Of a DNA stretch of 64,000 bases, positions 15,658-25,417 are shown piece by piece. A program made the position numbers and the translations under genes. This DNA is from Hydrogenophaga sp. (GTDB lineage Bacteria; Pseudomonadota; Gammaproteobacteria; Burkholderiales; Burkholderiaceae_C), in the NCBI RefSeq assembly GCF_019264445.1, contig NZ_JAHVAB010000046.1:1-64000 (forward strand). Direction: 5' to 3'. Under the pieces are notes generated by a model that was given only the letters and a program-made list of their open reading frames with translations, was not told the DNA's origin and ran no database searches. Each line of letters starts with the position of its first letter. Position 1 is the first letter of the stretch.

Positions 15658-17271
15658 ATGAAACAGATTAAAACCGTGATGGTGGTGACCGTGGTAGTTG
15701 CGCTCGCCACCGTGGGCGCCAGCGCCTGGTGGTTCGGCAAGCAGCAAGGCATGGAGCAAAGTTTCGCTGCCATCGGCGCCAACACGCAGACCGAAGGCGG
15801 GCCTGCCGCTGGGGCGACCGACCCGGACCAATGGAGCATTGCGCAGGGTGAGGACGCTACGCGGCGCCACATCCAGAGCGGCTTGAAGGCCGGCGACATC
15901 GACCCGATGACAGGCCGGCGCATCCTCAACTACCACGACCCCATGGTGCCGGGCAAGCAGTTTGACGCCCCCGCGAAGTCGCCCTTCATGGACATGATGC
16001 TGGTGCCACGCTACGCCGGCAACGGCGCGGCGGACGCGAACAGTATCACGGTAAGCCCACGCATCCAGCAGAACCTCGGGCTGCGCACCGCGCCGGTGGT
16101 GCAGGGTGCGCTGGTGTCGGAGATTACCGCCGTCGGCAGCGTGGCCTGGAACGAGCGCGACCAGGCGCTGGTGAGTTCGCGCGCCATGGGCTATGTGGAG
16201 AAGCTGCACGTGAACGCCGTGCTCGACCGCGTGGCCGCCGGTGCGCCGCTGGCCGAGCTGTACGTGCCCGACTGGGTGGCCGCGCAGGAGGAGTACCTGG
16301 CGCTGGCCCGCCTGAGCGGCGCGGGCACCGACACGCTGAAGGACGCCGCGCGCCAGCGCATGCGCCAGGCCGGTATGGAGCCCGCGCAGATCCAGCAGGT
16401 GGTAAACAGCGGGCAACTGCAGCCGCGCTTCACGCTGCGCGCACCCATCGCCGGCGTGCTCACCGAGCTCGCGGTGCGCCAGGGCAGCACCGCCATGCCC
16501 GGCATGGTGATTGCGCGCATCCAGGGCACGCGCACCGTGTGGGCCGAAGGCGAAGTACCCGAGAGCCAGGCCGCGTTGTTGCAGTCGCGCGCGCCGGTGA
16601 AGGTAACAAGCCCGGGCGCGCCAGGGCAGAACTTTGAAGGCCGCCTGCAAGCCCTGTTGCCCCAGGTGAACCCGGCCACGCGCACCGTGCGCGCGCGGCT
16701 GGAGCTGGCCAACCCGGGAGAGCGGCTGGTGCCCGGCATGTCGGTGCAGATGCGTTTTGCGCGCTCGTCGGCCGACAGCACGCTGATGGTGCCAAGCGAC
16801 GCGGTGATCCACACCGGGCGGCGCAGTGTGGTGATGCTGGCCACCGAGGGCGGGCGCTTCAGCCCGGTGGAGGTGGTCACCGGGTTGGAGAGTGGCGGGC
16901 AGACCGCGATCGTCTCGGGCTTGCAGGAGGGGCAGCGGGTGGTGCTCTCCGGGCAGTTCCTGATCGACTCCGAAGCCAGCTTGCGTGGACTGGAGGCGCG
17001 GTTGAACCAGGCGCCCGAGGAAGGCGCGCCGCGCTACCGCACCGACGCGGTGATCAACGCGATCAACGGCGACACCGTGAACGTGACGCACCCGCCGATC
17101 GAAGCGCTGAAGTGGCCACAGATGACGATGGACTTCAAGCTGCCGCCACGCGAGCGGCAGCCGCGCAACCTTGAGGGAGGTGACCGGCTGCAGATCGAGT
17201 TCCACATGCAGGACGGGGACGTTCCGCAAATCACGTCGATCCAACGCGTGGCACCGGAGCCAAGCAAATGA
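15658..17271 (+). CDS. cusB: Copper/silver RND periplasmic adaptor with C-terminal CusF domain
   Basis: A 537-residue membrane-fusion protein. An N-terminal anchor ([19 protein letters not shown]) is followed by a metal-binding segment [26 protein letters not shown] (residues about 98-124), a barrel-sandwich/hairpin region, and beta-barrel domains. The last 80 or so residues form a CusF-like domain ([28 protein letters not shown]) ending near residue 535. CusF is usually a separate chaperone; here it is tethered to the adaptor. The stop overlaps cusA by ATGA. Confidence 0.92.
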   Translation: MKQIKTVMVVTVVVALATVGASAWWFGKQQGMEQSFAAIGANTQTEGGPAAGATDPDQWSIAQGEDATRRHIQSGLKAGDIDPMTGRRILNYHDPMVPGKQFDAPAKSPFMDMMLVPRYAGNGAADANSITVSPRIQQNLGLRTAPVVQGALVSEITAVGSVAWNERDQALVSSRAMGYVEKLHVNAVLDRVAAGAPLAELYVPDWVAAQEEYLALARLSGAGTDTLKDAARQRMRQAGMEPAQIQQVVNSGQLQPRFTLRAPIAGVLTELAVRQGSTAMPGMVIARIQGTRTVWAEGEVPESQAALLQSRAPVKVTSPGAPGQNFEGRLQALLPQVNPATRTVRARLELANPGERLVPGMSVQMRFARSSADSTLMVPSDAVIHTGRRSVVMLATEGGRFSPVEVVTGLESGGQTAIVSGLQEGQRVVLSGQFLIDSEASLRGLEARLNQAPEEGAPRYRTDAVINAINGDTVNVTHPPIEALKWPQMTMDFKLPPRERQPRNLEGGDRLQIEFHMQDGDVPQITSIQRVAPEPSK

Positions 17272-20200
17272 TCGCGCGTCTGATCCACTGGAGCATCGCC
17301 AACCGCTTCCTGGTGCTGCTGGCCACGCTGATGCTGAGCGCCTGGGGCTTGGTGTCCCTGCAGCGCACGCCACTCGACGCCTTGCCCGACCTGTCCGACA
17401 CGCAGGTCATCATCCGCACCACTTGGCCGGGGCAGGCGCCGCAGATCGTGGAAAACCAGGTCACCTACCCGCTCACCACCACCATGCTCTCGGTGCCCGG
17501 CACAAAGGCGGTGCGCGGTTTCTCGATGTTCGGTGACAGCTTCGTGTACGTGCTGTTCGACGACGATGTGGACCTGTACTGGGCGCGCTCGCGCGTGCTG
17601 GAGTACCTGAACCAGGTGCAGGCGCGCCTGCCCGCCACGGCCAAGACCTCGCTTGGGCCAGACGCCACGGGCGTGGGCTGGATCTACCAGTACGCGCTGG
17701 TGGACCGCACCGGTCAGCAGGACGTGGCGCAGCTGCGCGCGCTGCAGGACTGGTTCCTGCGCTTCGAACTCAAGACCGTGCCCGACGTGGCCGAGGTGGC
17801 CAGCGTGGGCGGCATGGTCAAGCAGTACCAGATCGTGCTCGACCCCGACCGTTTGGCGAGCTATGGCATCACGCAGGCCATGGTGGCTGCCGCGGTGGGC
17901 CGCGCCAACCAGGAGGCCGGCGGCTCGGTGCTGGAACTCGGAGAGGCCGAGTACGCGGTGCGCGCCAGCGGTTACCTGAAAACGCTGGACGACTTCCGCG
18001 CCATTCCCCTCACGACCACGCCGGGCGGCGTGTCGGTGCGACTTGGCGACGTGGCGCGCGTGCAGACCGGGCCCGAAATGCGGCGTGGCATCGGTGAACT
18101 CAATGGCGAGGGCGAGGCCGTGGGCGGTGTGGTGGTGATGCGCTCGGGCAAGAACGCGTTGCAGACCATTCAGGCCGTCAAGGCCAAGCTGGCCGATCTG
18201 CAGCGCAGCCTGCCTGCGGGCGTGGAGATCGTGCCGGTGTACGACCGCTCCGGCTTGATCGAACGCGCGGTGAAGAACCTGTGCGAAAAGCTGCTGGAAG
18301 AGTTCATCGTGGTCGCGCTGGTCTGCGTGGCCTTTCTGTTTCACTTCCGCAGTGCGCTGGTGGCCAGCGTGTCGCTGCCGCTGGGCGTGCTGATCGCGTT
18401 CGGGGTGATGCAGCAACAGGGCATCAATGCCAACGTGATGTCGCTCGGCGGCATCGCCATCGCCATCGGCGCCATGGTGGACGCGGCGATCGTGATGATC
18501 GAGAACGCGCACAAGCACCTGGAACGCTGGGCACACCAGCACCCTGGTGAAACGCTGCGCGGCGAGGCGCACTGGAAGGTGATCGCCACCGCCGCGGCCG
18601 AGGTCGGGCCGGCACTGTTCTTCTCGCTGCTGATCATCACGCTGAGCTTCATCCCGGTGTTCACGCTGGAGGCGCAAGAAGGCCGGCTGTTCGCGCCGCT
18701 GGCTTTCACCAAGACCTATGCCATGGCCGCGGCGGCCGGGCTCGCGGTCACGCTGATCCCGGTGCTCATGGGCTACCTGATTCGCGGGCGCATCCCGGCA
18801 GAAAACGCCAACCCGCTGAACCGCTGGTTAATCGCGCTCTACCGGCCGCTGCTCGACGCCGTGCTCAAGGCGCCCCGGGTCACGCTGGCGCTGGCCGCGC
18901 TGCTGTTGGCCCTGAGCCTTTGGCCGCTGTTGCACATCGGCAGCGAGTTCATGCCACCGATGGACGAGGGCGATCTGCTCTACATGCCAACCGCGCTACC
19001 CGGGCTCTCGGCTGCCAAGGCGGCCGAGCTGCTGCAGCAGACCGACCGCCTGATCAAGACCGTGCCCGAGGTGCAGAGCGTGTACGGCAAGGCCGGGCGC
19101 GCGGACTCGGCCACCGACCCGGCGCCACTGGAGATGTTCGAGACCACGATCCAGTTCAAGCCGCGCGACCAGTGGCGCGCCGGCCTCACGCCCGAGGCGC
19201 TGGTGGAGGTGCTCGACCGCACCGTGCGCGTGCCCGGCCTCTCCAACATCTGGGTGCCGCCGATCCGCAACCGCATCGACATGCTGGCCACCGGCATCAA
19301 GAGCCCGGTGGGCGTGAAGGTGGCCGGGGCCGACCTGGCCACCATCGACCGCCTGACCCGCCAGATCGAGCAGGTGGTGAAGGACGTGCCCGGCGTGAGC
19401 AGCGCGCTGGCCGAGCGGCTCACCGGTGGGCGCTACATCGATGTGGACATCCGCCGCGCTGACGCCGCGCGATACGGCTTGAACATCGCCGACGTGCAGG
19501 ATATCGTGGCCGGCAGCGTGGGCGGCATGAACATCGGCGAGACGGTGGAGGGCCTTCAGCGATTCCCGATCAACCTGCGCTACCCGCGCGAGTTGCGCGA
19601 CTCGCTGCCCAAGCTGCGCGCGCTGCCCATCGTCACGCCCACCGGCCAGCGCCTGGTGCTGTCTGACGTGGCCGATCTGCGCATCAGCGACGGGCCACCC
19701 ATGCTGCGCAGCGAGAACGCGCGCCTGGCCGGCTTCGTGTACGTGGACATCCGCGGCCGCGACCTGCGGGGTGCGGTGCTCGACATGCAGCGCGCCGTGG
19801 CTAGTGCAGTGGAGTTGCCAGCCGGGTATTCGGTGTCGTGGTCTGGGCAGTTCGAGTTCCTGGAGCGCGCCACCGCCAAGCTGCAGTTGGTGGTGCCGTT
19901 CACGCTGCTCATCATCTTCGTGCTGCTTTATCTGATCTTCCGCCGGTTCGACGAGGCGCTGCTGATCATGGCCACGTTGCCGTTTGCGCTGGTGGGTGGC
20001 GTGTGGCTGTTGTGGTTGCTCGGGCACCACCTGTCGGTGGCCAGCGCGGTGGGTTTCATCGCGCTGGCTGGCGTGGCGGCCGAGTTCGGCGTGATCATGC
20101 TGATCTACCTCAAGCACGCTTGGCGGGAGCGGCTGGACGCCGGGCTGGAGGACGACGCCTCGCTGCTGGACGCGATCCGGGAAGGTGCGGTGCTGCGGGT

Positions 20201-20387
20201 GCGGCCCAAGGCCATGACGGTGGCCACCATCGTGGCTGGTCTGCTGCCGCTGTTCTGGGGCCTGGGCACCGGCAGCGAGGTGATGCAGCGCATCGCCGCG
20301 CCCATGGTGGGTGGAATGATCAGCGCGCCGCTGCTCTCGCTGCTCGTGGTGCCGGCGGCCTACCGGCTGATGCGGCGTCCGCGTTGA
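17268..20387 (+). CDS. cusA: Copper/silver RND efflux pump, inner membrane subunit
   Basis: A 1039-residue HME-RND transporter. Features: first helix [15 protein letters not shown], periplasmic Met-rich region, the proton-relay helix with [21 protein letters not shown] (CusA-type Asp; CzcA proteins carry a different DGAVVMVEN form), [12 protein letters not shown], and twelve expected helices in two repeats. It takes Cu(I)/Ag(I) from the periplasm or cytoplasm and moves it through CusC. It is co-translated with cusB. The codon use and GC are higher than in the surrounding metal genes, suggesting a separate origin. Confidence 0.94.
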   Translation: MIARLIHWSIANRFLVLLATLMLSAWGLVSLQRTPLDALPDLSDTQVIIRTTWPGQAPQIVENQVTYPLTTTMLSVPGTKAVRGFSMFGDSFVYVLFDDDVDLYWARSRVLEYLNQVQARLPATAKTSLGPDATGVGWIYQYALVDRTGQQDVAQLRALQDWFLRFELKTVPDVAEVASVGGMVKQYQIVLDPDRLASYGITQAMVAAAVGRANQEAGGSVLELGEAEYAVRASGYLKTLDDFRAIPLTTTPGGVSVRLGDVARVQTGPEMRRGIGELNGEGEAVGGVVVMRSGKNALQTIQAVKAKLADLQRSLPAGVEIVPVYDRSGLIERAVKNLCEKLLEEFIVVALVCVAFLFHFRSALVASVSLPLGVLIAFGVMQQQGINANVMSLGGIAIAIGAMVDAAIVMIENAHKHLERWAHQHPGETLRGEAHWKVIATAAAEVGPALFFSLLIITLSFIPVFTLEAQEGRLFAPLAFTKTYAMAAAAGLAVTLIPVLMGYLIRGRIPAENANPLNRWLIALYRPLLDAVLKAPRVTLALAALLLALSLWPLLHIGSEFMPPMDEGDLLYMPTALPGLSAAKAAELLQQTDRLIKTVPEVQSVYGKAGRADSATDPAPLEMFETTIQFKPRDQWRAGLTPEALVEVLDRTVRVPGLSNIWVPPIRNRIDMLATGIKSPVGVKVAGADLATIDRLTRQIEQVVKDVPGVSSALAERLTGGRYIDVDIRRADAARYGLNIADVQDIVAGSVGGMNIGETVEGLQRFPINLRYPRELRDSLPKLRALPIVTPTGQRLVLSDVADLRISDGPPMLRSENARLAGFVYVDIRGRDLRGAVLDMQRAVASAVELPAGYSVSWSGQFEFLERATAKLQLVVPFTLLIIFVLLYLIFRRFDEALLIMATLPFALVGGVWLLWLLGHHLSVASAVGFIALAGVAAEFGVIMLIYLKHAWRERLDAGLEDDASLLDAIREGAVLRVRPKAMTVATIVAGLLPLFWGLGTGSEVMQRIAAPMVGGMISAPLLSLLVVPAAYRLMRRPR

Positions 20388-20533
20388 TGGCTTCTTGGAG
20401 TGGCTACACCGCTGTCTAAAGAATGCCAGGGCTTCAGCACCTCGCGCAGGAAATGGTTCTTCTTTGGCAAAGCAGAAGCGCATCACGCTGGTCGATGCCG
20501 GCAGCGTAGACGCCCGAAAGAAGGGGAGCATCC

Positions 20534-20650
20534 ATGCCTACTTCATTCATCGTCAATGTCCTACAGACTGGGACTTTAGATCCCGGTCAAATTTTAGAGA
20601 CGAGTCACAGAGAACAAGGATACGTGACGGCTTTTTTTGGACCCTTCTGA
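20534..20650 (+). CDS. Possible small ORF, 38 residues
   Basis: Starts MPTSFIVNVLQTGTLDPGQI with AAGGGGAGC seven bases before the ATG, and ends 18 bases before the DUF305 membrane protein gene. The protein has no known motif. It may be a leader peptide, a gene fragment, or chance; the ribosome site is the main support. The flanking 20388-20533 shows no gene. Confidence 0.3.
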   Translation: MPTSFIVNVLQTGTLDPGQILETSHREQGYVTAFFGPF

Positions 20651-20668
20651 CTGGGCAGGGAGAAATCA

Positions 20669-21181
20669 ATGAAGAGCGACAACCACGATTCCCCGCATGG
20701 AAGCATGCAACACGAAGGCATGAGCCACTACACGTGGTTCGCGGTCAACATGGTGCTTAGCTTGATCGTCATGTATTTCGTCATGTTTTCCATGATCGAT
20801 GGCTGGTCTGATTTCCGTAACAACCTAAACATGTTCTACATGGCTCTGACCATGGTCGCGCCAATGGGCGTCATCATGCTCCTGACCATGCGCGGGATGT
20901 ATTCGAGGAAGCTGCTCAATTGGGTGCTTCACGCTGTCTTCACCGTGGTCTTCATCGCAGCATTGGCCGCCACGCGTCAGCAAAGTGCAATCGGCGACAG
21001 ACAGTTCATTGCATCCATGATCCCGCACCACTCCGGTGCCATCCTGATGTGTCGTGAAGCCCGCCTCACCGACTTAGAGCTTATAAAGCTATGTGAGGAA
21101 ATCGCGGGTGCTCAGCGCAGGGAAATCGAGCAGATGAATGCAATCCGGGCTCGGCTGGAGTCAAGGGCGCGGAACTCGTAG
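20669..21181 (+). CDS. DUF305 membrane protein
   Basis: A 170-residue protein: a His/Met-rich head (NHDSPHGSMQHEGMSH), three membrane segments (residues about 23-45, 52-75 and 80-101), and a C-terminal cytosolic or periplasmic DUF305 part with QFIASMIPHHSGAILMCREARL and AQRREIEQMNAI. The MIPHHxGAI motif is the DUF305 signature. GGGAG lies 7-11 bases upstream of the ATG. It lies downstream of cusA after 280 bases and is probably part of copper handling; direct evidence for metal binding is only the HH/Met content. Confidence 0.85.
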   Translation: MKSDNHDSPHGSMQHEGMSHYTWFAVNMVLSLIVMYFVMFSMIDGWSDFRNNLNMFYMALTMVAPMGVIMLLTMRGMYSRKLLNWVLHAVFTVVFIAALAATRQQSAIGDRQFIASMIPHHSGAILMCREARLTDLELIKLCEEIAGAQRREIEQMNAIRARLESRARNS

Positions 21182-21389
21182 TCTTTTCGTGAAGTGACGA
21201 TGAGGATCATGCTGCACGCATTTTGAATGCGTATAGGGGAATACTCAAGTCAGTTCAGGCGATTGATCAAACGACTCGTGAATCGCTCCAGAATGAACTG
21301 ACCTCTGGGATTTGGCGGGTCGATCCCACCAATCAGCGGTGTACTGAGCCGGTGCAGGTCCCAGCATCCCGCAACGTGAAGAGAACCTC

Positions 21390-22007
21390 ATGGCTGAAAG
21401 CAAAGACGACGACCTTGGCGGCTTGGATTCAAGCAATGAGGCGGACCGCAAGATTCTTCAGTCCGTTTTGCTGATCAACCTGAGTCAGTCTGCCGCGGGC
21501 ATTGGCCTTGGGATTTGGGCTGCCTCGACCGCTCTGATCGGGGCCGGGCTGGACAACCTAGGCGACGCGTCGGTCTATGCGCTCAGCCTGTACGCAGTCG
21601 GCCGGGCGGCAATGGTCAAGGTGAGGGCGGCTCAGTTGTCGGGCTTTTTGCTCATCGGCCTGGCCGCGTTGCTGCTGTTGGAAGCCCTGCGCCGCTTCAC
21701 CGGAGGGGAAGAGCCTGTCGGCGCGGCCATGATGGCCATGGCCGCGCTAAATGCGGCTTTAAACCTGGTGTGCCTCAGATTGCTGCGCCGCCATCGCGGC
21801 GAAGATGTGAACTTCAAGGCATCAGCGATCTTCACCAGCAACGACTCCATCGTCAATGGTGCGATCGTGCTGTCCGGGGCGCTGGTGATGACGTTCGGGT
21901 CGAACATCCCCGATTTGCTGTTGGGCATCGTCGTGGCCACAATCGCAGCGAATGGTGGGCGAGAAATCTTGCGCGCAGCATCCGAGACACGTAAGGCCAG
22001 CACATAA
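21390..22007 (+). CDS. Half-size cation diffusion facilitator transporter
   Basis: A 205-residue membrane protein resembling the membrane domain of CDF metal transporters. Visible elements: LLINLSQSAAGIGLGIWAAS (helix 1), GAGLDNLGDASVYALSLYA (helix 2, with the Asp pair), LLIGLAALLLLEALRRF, and SNDSIVNGAIVLSGAL (helix 5 metal site). CDF proteins are usually about 300 residues with a cytosolic C-terminal domain; that domain is absent, which is common for this short subgroup. Likely substrate is Zn(II), Cd(II) or Co(II). An AGAG ribosome site precedes the ATG. Confidence 0.8.
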   Translation: MAESKDDDLGGLDSSNEADRKILQSVLLINLSQSAAGIGLGIWAASTALIGAGLDNLGDASVYALSLYAVGRAAMVKVRAAQLSGFLLIGLAALLLLEALRRFTGGEEPVGAAMMAMAALNAALNLVCLRLLRRHRGEDVNFKASAIFTSNDSIVNGAIVLSGALVMTFGSNIPDLLLGIVVATIAANGGREILRAASETRKAST

Positions 22008-22258
22008 AGGTGCCGGCCAGAGCCAGAGAACTTCTTGAAACCGGACGGCTGTGAAGGATCTTCCTCAATGTGGTGACAGACTGCGAGCCTAGGACCCTTG
22101 AGCGCGGCCTAAACAAGTTCGTGACGGCGTAAACCGAGCCTAGCGCGATTCGTGGCACCGGATCTGGCTGCCTGACACGCTTCTTGGACGAGAATCACTC
22201 ATGGGCGATCCCCATGCGTTTCATCGGCATGGATACCGACGTTATGTCGAGCCAGTCG

Positions 22259-22883
22259 TCAGTTGCCACTGCTCTTGAGAAGGGCGTTGATGTCCTGCGC
22301 GATCACTTCAGGAGTGCTGCCGTAGTTCGAGAAGAGTCGTACACGGCCAGCGGTGTCGAAGATGTACTTGCCTGCCGAGTGATCCATCGTGTACGAAGTG
22401 GGCGTCGGGCCGTCCACTTTGCGGTAGTAAACTTGAAGTCTTTCGCGACACCCTCGAGCTCTGCAGGCTCCGGGCGCAAAGCGAGAATGAGGGATCAAAG
22501 CTCCGCATGTAGGCGCTGAGCAACTCACGGGTGTCTCGCTCCGGATCCACAGTGATGAAGGCCACCTGAAGCTTTCCCCCATCCTTGCCCAGGAGGCGTT
22601 TGACCTCGGCCAACGTGATCATGGAGTTTGGGCACACATCAGGACACTGAGTGAAGCCAAAGAACATCACCAGGATCTTGCCCTGGAAGTCTGCCAATGT
22701 GCGCTCGATGCCGTTGTGGTCCTTCAACCGCAGGGATTGCGCAAACGATGCACCCGTGATGTCGGTGCTTTGGAACAAGACGGGTTCTGGTGAACAGGCG
22801 GTAAGCGCGACAAAGACGGGGAGAGAGACTCCAGCCACCACAAGGCTTCTCCGCTGGACGCTTTTTTGCAGAGTTTCACTCAC
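22259..22883 (-). pseudogene. SCO1/SenC-family protein, two frameshifts
   Basis: The 5' part is intact: lipobox-type leader ending ALTAC, FQGKILVMFFGFTQCPDVCP with the CxxxC copper/thiol site, and FITVDPERDT. After FDPSF a one-base loss changes frame (near 22487), and a second loss near 22437 restores the end VYYRKVDGPTPTSYTMDHSA through a closing QDINALLKSSGN. Sco proteins deliver copper to cytochrome oxidase or act as thiol reductants. It is the last gene of the ATPase-lspA-dsb operon. Sequencing error cannot be excluded, but two errors in one gene are less likely. Confidence 0.75.
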
Positions 22884-22907
22884 GGCTTGTCACTCCAGGA
22901 TTGGGGG

Positions 22908-23564
22908 TCACTTTTTTGTCTTCGACACTTCTTCAGCCACCAGTGCGCGCAATTGCTGCTCGCCAAAGCTGGGCAGATTGCGGCCATTGACGAAGAAGGT
23001 GGGGGTCTTCGTTACCTCGAGCGCGGTGAGATCTTCGATGTCTTGCTTGAGGATTGCATCGATGTCCGGCGACTGAATGTCCGCTAGGGCTTTCTCGATG
23101 TTCAGGCCACCTTGCGCCGCTGCCTGAAACGCCAGTTGCACGTTGGGGTTGCCGTGGTCAGCCCATTGCGGTTGCGCGGCGAGCACCGATTCCAGTACTG
23201 GCCAATACTTTCCTTGCTTTCGTGAGGCCTCCAGCAGCTTGACCACTTGGTCGGACCCTTGATGAAATGGCGCGTAGCGAATGACGAGGCGCACCTCGTT
23301 CGGGTATTGGCTCATGATGTCCTTGACGATGGAATAGAAAGCACGGCAGGTTTCGCAGGCCGGGTCGAAGAACTCGACGATCGTCACGGGAGCCTGCGTC
23401 AATCCCAGGGTCGGAGAGTGGAATCGCATCAGACGGGCCTGATCCTGCGCGACCTTCTCCATCTGCGAGTTCTGCATCCGACGTTGATAGTTGTACGCGC
23501 CGAACAAGAAGGCCACGAGCACGATGGCCAGCAGCGCTCCGACGGTGAGTTTCTTTGGGTTCAT
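22908..23564 (-). CDS. DsbA-family thiol oxidoreductase, membrane-anchored
   Basis: A 218-residue protein with an N-terminal anchor (LTVGALLAIVLVAFLFGAY). The thioredoxin domain starts at TIVEFFDPACETCRAFYS; CETC is the active site. A helical insert follows, and the cis-Pro motif is VTKTPTFFVNGR near residue 190. It resembles the DsbA/BdbD partner of BdbC. Its ATG overlaps the dsbB stop by ATGA, so the pair is co-translated. It should oxidise or isomerise cysteines of envelope proteins. Confidence 0.87.
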   Translation of the reverse strand: MNPKKLTVGALLAIVLVAFLFGAYNYQRRMQNSQMEKVAQDQARLMRFHSPTLGLTQAPVTIVEFFDPACETCRAFYSIVKDIMSQYPNEVRLVIRYAPFHQGSDQVVKLLEASRKQGKYWPVLESVLAAQPQWADHGNPNVQLAFQAAAQGGLNIEKALADIQSPDIDAILKQDIEDLTALEVTKTPTFFVNGRNLPSFGEQQLRALVAEEVSKTKK

Positions 23565-23977
23565 GGGCGAGTCCTTCTGAGATAAGTGATGAGCAATGCG
23601 TTGATGGCCAGGAAGGCGGCCAGGGACAACCATGGAATCTGGACGTTGCCCAGGATGACGAGTTTTTGATCGGTGCAGGAAGGCCCTGGGCCACACGGAA
23701 CCCATGTTTTGGGCACCCACCCCTCTATCAACAGCGTGTGGTACAGCGCGACAACCCCGCCGCCCAGTGCCAACACCAGGCCGTAGAGGGCGCCTCGCCG
23801 GTCCTCAGCAAAGGCGGCAATACCCAGAACAATGGCCAGAGGAAACATGAAAATCCGCTGATACCAGCAGAGTTGGCATGGCACCATCAACATCACTTCG
23901 CCAATGAAGAGTGCGCCGAAGGTGGCCACGAGCGAGATCAACCAAGCCTGCAGGATGAGAAACCAGCGGGTCTTCAT
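23561..23977 (-). CDS. dsbB: DsbB/BdbC-type disulfide-bond membrane protein
   Basis: A 138-residue protein with four membrane helices. The first active Cys pair is in MLMVPCQLCWYQRIFMFP (CxxC, residues 34-37) and the second pair in WVPCGPGPSCTDQK (residues 94-100). Short length and CQLCWYQR fit the BdbC branch. It reoxidises the partner DsbA-like protein and passes electrons to quinone. Its start overlaps lspA by ATGA and its stop overlaps the dsbA-like start by ATGA, giving a three-gene coupled unit. Confidence 0.92.
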   Translation of the reverse strand: MKTRWFLILQAWLISLVATFGALFIGEVMLMVPCQLCWYQRIFMFPLAIVLGIAAFAEDRRGALYGLVLALGGGVVALYHTLLIEGWVPKTWVPCGPGPSCTDQKLVILGNVQIPWLSLAAFLAINALLITYLRRTRP

Positions 23978-24498
23978 GACGAGCGTCCTTCGGTCGAAGA
24001 AGGATCTGCTTTATTCTTTGGCGCTTTCAATGCAAGCACGCTCCACGTCAAAGCCGAGCAGACCACGAACACATCGGCGAAGTTGAACGCCGGCCAGTGA
24101 ATCTGACGCCAGTGAAAATCCAGAAAATCCACCACCGCACCCGTCTGGATGCGGTCGATCAGATTACCTCCGGCGCCAGCCACCACAAACGCGCCCACCC
24201 AGGGGTCCATCACCTCAGCCCGGCGGGTAAGGCAGACAAAGGACACGGCAATCACCACGGTCAAGGCGACCAGAATGAAGAAATAGCGCTGCCATCCCCC
24301 CGCATCGGCCAGCAACGAAAAAGCTGCACCCGTGTTGAGCACATGAACAAAGTTGAGCCAGTCGGTGACGCGCACCGATTCGCCGAGCACCAGGGCATTG
24401 GCGAAGTAGGACTTGGTCACTTGGTCGACCAACAGCAAAACGGCCACAGCCGTGGACCATGCCCAACGTGGATGGCCTTTCAGCCATGAAATCGTCAT
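23974..24498 (-). CDS. lspA: Lipoprotein signal peptidase (island copy)
   Basis: A 174-residue aspartic peptidase with four membrane helices. The catalytic motifs are visible: AGAGGNLIDRIQTGAVVDF and FNFADVFVV, each with one catalytic Asp. Also seen: LLLVDQVTKSYF and LNTGAAFSLL. The start at 24498 follows AGAGGA; an earlier ATG at 24519 lacks one. LspA removes signal peptides of prolipoproteins. An extra lspA is a known part of lead-resistance (pbr) operons, where it is called PbrC; here it sits downstream of a Zn/Cd/Pb ATPase in the same direction. Confidence 0.93.
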   Translation of the reverse strand: MTISWLKGHPRWAWSTAVAVLLLVDQVTKSYFANALVLGESVRVTDWLNFVHVLNTGAAFSLLADAGGWQRYFFILVALTVVIAVSFVCLTRRAEVMDPWVGAFVVAGAGGNLIDRIQTGAVVDFLDFHWRQIHWPAFNFADVFVVCSALTWSVLALKAPKNKADPSSTEGRSS

Positions 24499-24607
24499 GA
24501 AGAAATCCTCTGGAAACATCGCACAAGCTTGCCTGCGGGCTTGCTCGCAGGAACGGGTGGGTTCGGCCAGAGGGGGAGAGCTTGATGCGCCCGATGCGCC
24601 TGTTCTG

Positions 24608-24991
24608 TCAGGCGCGGTGCGAGATCCCCGGTCTGGCCGGGGCGCTCCATTTGGGACGCTCGGGGCGATCCCCGCGCGGCCTTTTCATGACACCAAGTTG
24701 GTGCGGATACACCACCAGTTGCCGCGCTTTCGGCATCGGCTCAAGGGCCGTTATAGGCGCCCAAGCGCAACTTGCGTGGCAAGTTCCACAGTCCAGGTCA
24801 AGACCGATGACCTTCGCTGATTTCGCAAGCTCGCTTTGCACTTCACTGCCCTGGGCAAGTGAATGATCGTGTGAATGGTGGCCTGGGTGGGAAACGCCGG
24901 CGCTGGACTCGTGCTGGCAATAGCCAGCCGCAACTGCCGCTGAGAACTGCAGCGGCAGCAGGAACATGAGGACCAACACGACATAACGCAT
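24608..24991 (-). CDS. CzcI-like exported metal-responsive protein
   Basis: A 127-residue protein with a signal peptide (MRYVVLVLMFLLPLQFSAAV) followed by AAGYCQHESSAG, a His cluster (HPGHHSHDHS), LDLDCGTCHASCAW and a Pro/Arg-rich tail. The order YCQHE..HH..DCxxCH is that of CzcI proteins at the start of cobalt-zinc-cadmium efflux operons. Function is poorly known in the family; binding of Zn(II)/Cd(II) in the periplasm is inferred. It lies between DUF3703 and lspA. Confidence 0.75.
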   Translation of the reverse strand: MRYVVLVLMFLLPLQFSAAVAAGYCQHESSAGVSHPGHHSHDHSLAQGSEVQSELAKSAKVIGLDLDCGTCHASCAWAPITALEPMPKARQLVVYPHQLGVMKRPRGDRPERPKWSAPARPGISHRA

Positions 24992-25015
24992 GGGGTGATT
25001 GTAGAAGTTCGGAAT

Positions 25016-25417
25016 CTACGGTCGCGTGTCGCTGCGTCTCTCCATATCTGCGCGGCGAGAAGCCTGGGCAATCAGTTCTGCGGTGGCCAGTGCGACTTCC
25101 ATGGGCTGAAAAGCACTGACAGTGGCGCGGCCGATGTTGCCGAGGGGCAGTCGACCTGTCAGATGTCCCAGGGGCACCAAGGCGAGGCGAAATAGCTGGC
25201 CGGCCACCTCACCTCCGTCGCGCTGGCGCACGGCCTCACGCAGCATTAGGGCATGCGTCTGCAGGTGTGGGACGAACTGTCCTTGTCCGACCACATGGGC
25301 GGCCTCAAGCAGTTGCCAGCGGTGGTGTGTGTTCCTCGACGGTGTTTCCTCCAGCATGGCGAAGAGAACAGACAAGGTCTGGGCAGGTCCCGAGAGTCCG
25401 GCATTCATGGCGTTCAT
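25016..25417 (-). CDS. DUF3703 family protein
   Basis: A 133-residue cytosolic protein without signal peptide. The body reads RWQLLEAAHVVGQGQFVPH, LMLREAVRQRDGGEVAGQL and a conserved GNIGRATVSAFQPM near the end, which is the DUF3703 pattern. No catalytic site is known. The ATG at 25417 overlaps the ATPase stop (ATGA), so it is co-translated with the pump, as is common for this family beside Zn/Cd/Pb ATPases. Its contribution to resistance is unknown. Confidence 0.82.
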   Translation of the reverse strand: MNAMNAGLSGPAQTLSVLFAMLEETPSRNTHHRWQLLEAAHVVGQGQFVPHLQTHALMLREAVRQRDGGEVAGQLFRLALVPLGHLTGRLPLGNIGRATVSAFQPMEVALATAELIAQASRRADMERRSDTRP

